Positions 5,456 through 5,872 of a DNA stretch of 5,872 nt are shown piece after piece. Both the position numbers and the translations under genes were made by a program. Under the pieces are notes generated by a model that saw nothing but the letters and a program-made list of their open reading frames with translations, was not told the DNA's origin and did no database searches. Source of the stretch: a bacterium (GTDB taxonomy: Bacteria > Omnitrophota > Gorgyraeia > Velamenicoccales > JABMQK01); contig JABMQK010000050.1 in the NCBI GenBank assembly GCA_013203265.1, positions 1 to 5,872 of the forward strand, written 5' to 3'. The first letter of the stretch is position 1. Each line of letters starts with the position of its first letter.

Positions 5456-5872
5456 ATGTATAAAATTCTAGTAAGTGATAAATTATCAGAAAAGGGATTA
5501 GACATTTTAAGAGAACATAAGGAATTCAATGTCGATCTAAAGATTGGCCTAAAGCCAGAAGAATTAAAATCAATAATTAAGAATTACGATGCCATCCTTG
5601 TGCGTAGCTCAACGAAGGTAACCAGACAGATAATCGAGGTTAGTAATCTTAAGGTTATCGGGCGAGCAGGTGTGGGTTTAGACAATGTGGATTTAGAAGC
5701 TGCAACGAGCAAAGGAATTATTGTAATGAATTCTCCGTCGGGGAATACCATTTCTACAGCAGAGCATACTATGAGTTTGATGCTGGCCTTATCGAGGAAT
5801 ATCGCGCCAGCAGATAAGTCTATGAAGTCCGGAGAGTGGAATCGCTCAAAATTTACCGGAGTAGAATTATAC
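5456..5872 (+). CDS. serA: D-3-phosphoglycerate dehydrogenase, 5' part
   Basis: The frame runs open to the right edge and gives 139 N-terminal residues. SerA oxidises 3-phosphoglycerate to 3-phosphohydroxypyruvate with NAD, the entry step of serine synthesis. The sequence starts MYKILVSDKLSEKGLDIL and includes VRSSTKVT (49-56), GRAGVGLDNVD (69-79), NSPSGNT (92-98; NAPxGNT in most relatives), TAEHT (101-105) and a final RSKFTGVELY, which in the family leads directly into the GxGxxG nucleotide-binding loop. That loop and the catalytic Arg/Glu/His lie beyond the window, so the total length (short form, or about 525 residues with an ACT domain) cannot be judged. Glyoxylate or hydroxypyruvate reductases share the fold, but these motifs and the neighbouring aminotransferase favour SerA. 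Confidence 0.92.
   Translation, partial: MYKILVSDKLSEKGLDILREHKEFNVDLKIGLKPEELKSIIKNYDAILVRSSTKVTRQIIEVSNLKVIGRAGVGLDNVDLEAATSKGIIVMNSPSGNTISTAEHTMSLMLALSRNIAPADKSMKSGEWNRSKFTGVELY

Overview
All genes in this window lie on the + strand, closely packed, and all are recognisable housekeeping genes. The sequence looks like a chromosomal segment of a diderm (Gram-negative type) bacterium that makes Kdo-containing LPS or lipooligosaccharide. Evidence is the Kdo synthesis genes directly upstream of LPS-transport (Lpt) genes. The DNA is moderately AT-rich (about 40% GC by eye) and codon choice favours A/T and AGA/AGG arginine. The gene order and the atypical domain layouts fit a little-cultivated diderm lineage. 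Omnitrophota or a relative is my guess, from general impression only, and it is not proven by anything here.

Region 1 (1-2701) is an LPS block: the 3' part of kdsD (arabinose-5-phosphate isomerase with tandem CBS domains), kdsC (Kdo-8-phosphate phosphatase), a membrane-anchored protein that joins an LptC-like domain to an LptA-like domain, and lptB (the Lpt ATPase). The order matches the classical kdsD-kdsC-lptC-lptA-lptB cluster, except that lptC and lptA appear as one reading frame. kdsC and lptCA overlap by 11 nt, and lptCA and lptB are 1 nt apart, so translational coupling is likely.

Region 2 (2752-4265) is a protein-quality-control pair: a short trigger factor that lacks the central FKBP-type PPIase domain, and ClpP with an intact Ser-His-Asp triad. 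The clpX gene that often follows is absent here.

Region 3 (4309-5872) is a serine-biosynthesis pair: a class V aminotransferase of the alanine-glyoxylate/serine-pyruvate type, followed immediately by the 5' part of serA (3-phosphoglycerate dehydrogenase). The pairing suggests that the aminotransferase makes phosphoserine.

There is no gene-free stretch longer than 50 bases. I see no tRNA or rRNA gene, CRISPR array, mobile element or convincing intrinsic terminator. The most notable points are the LptC-LptA fusion and the domain-reduced trigger factor. I do not see a new multi-gene system.
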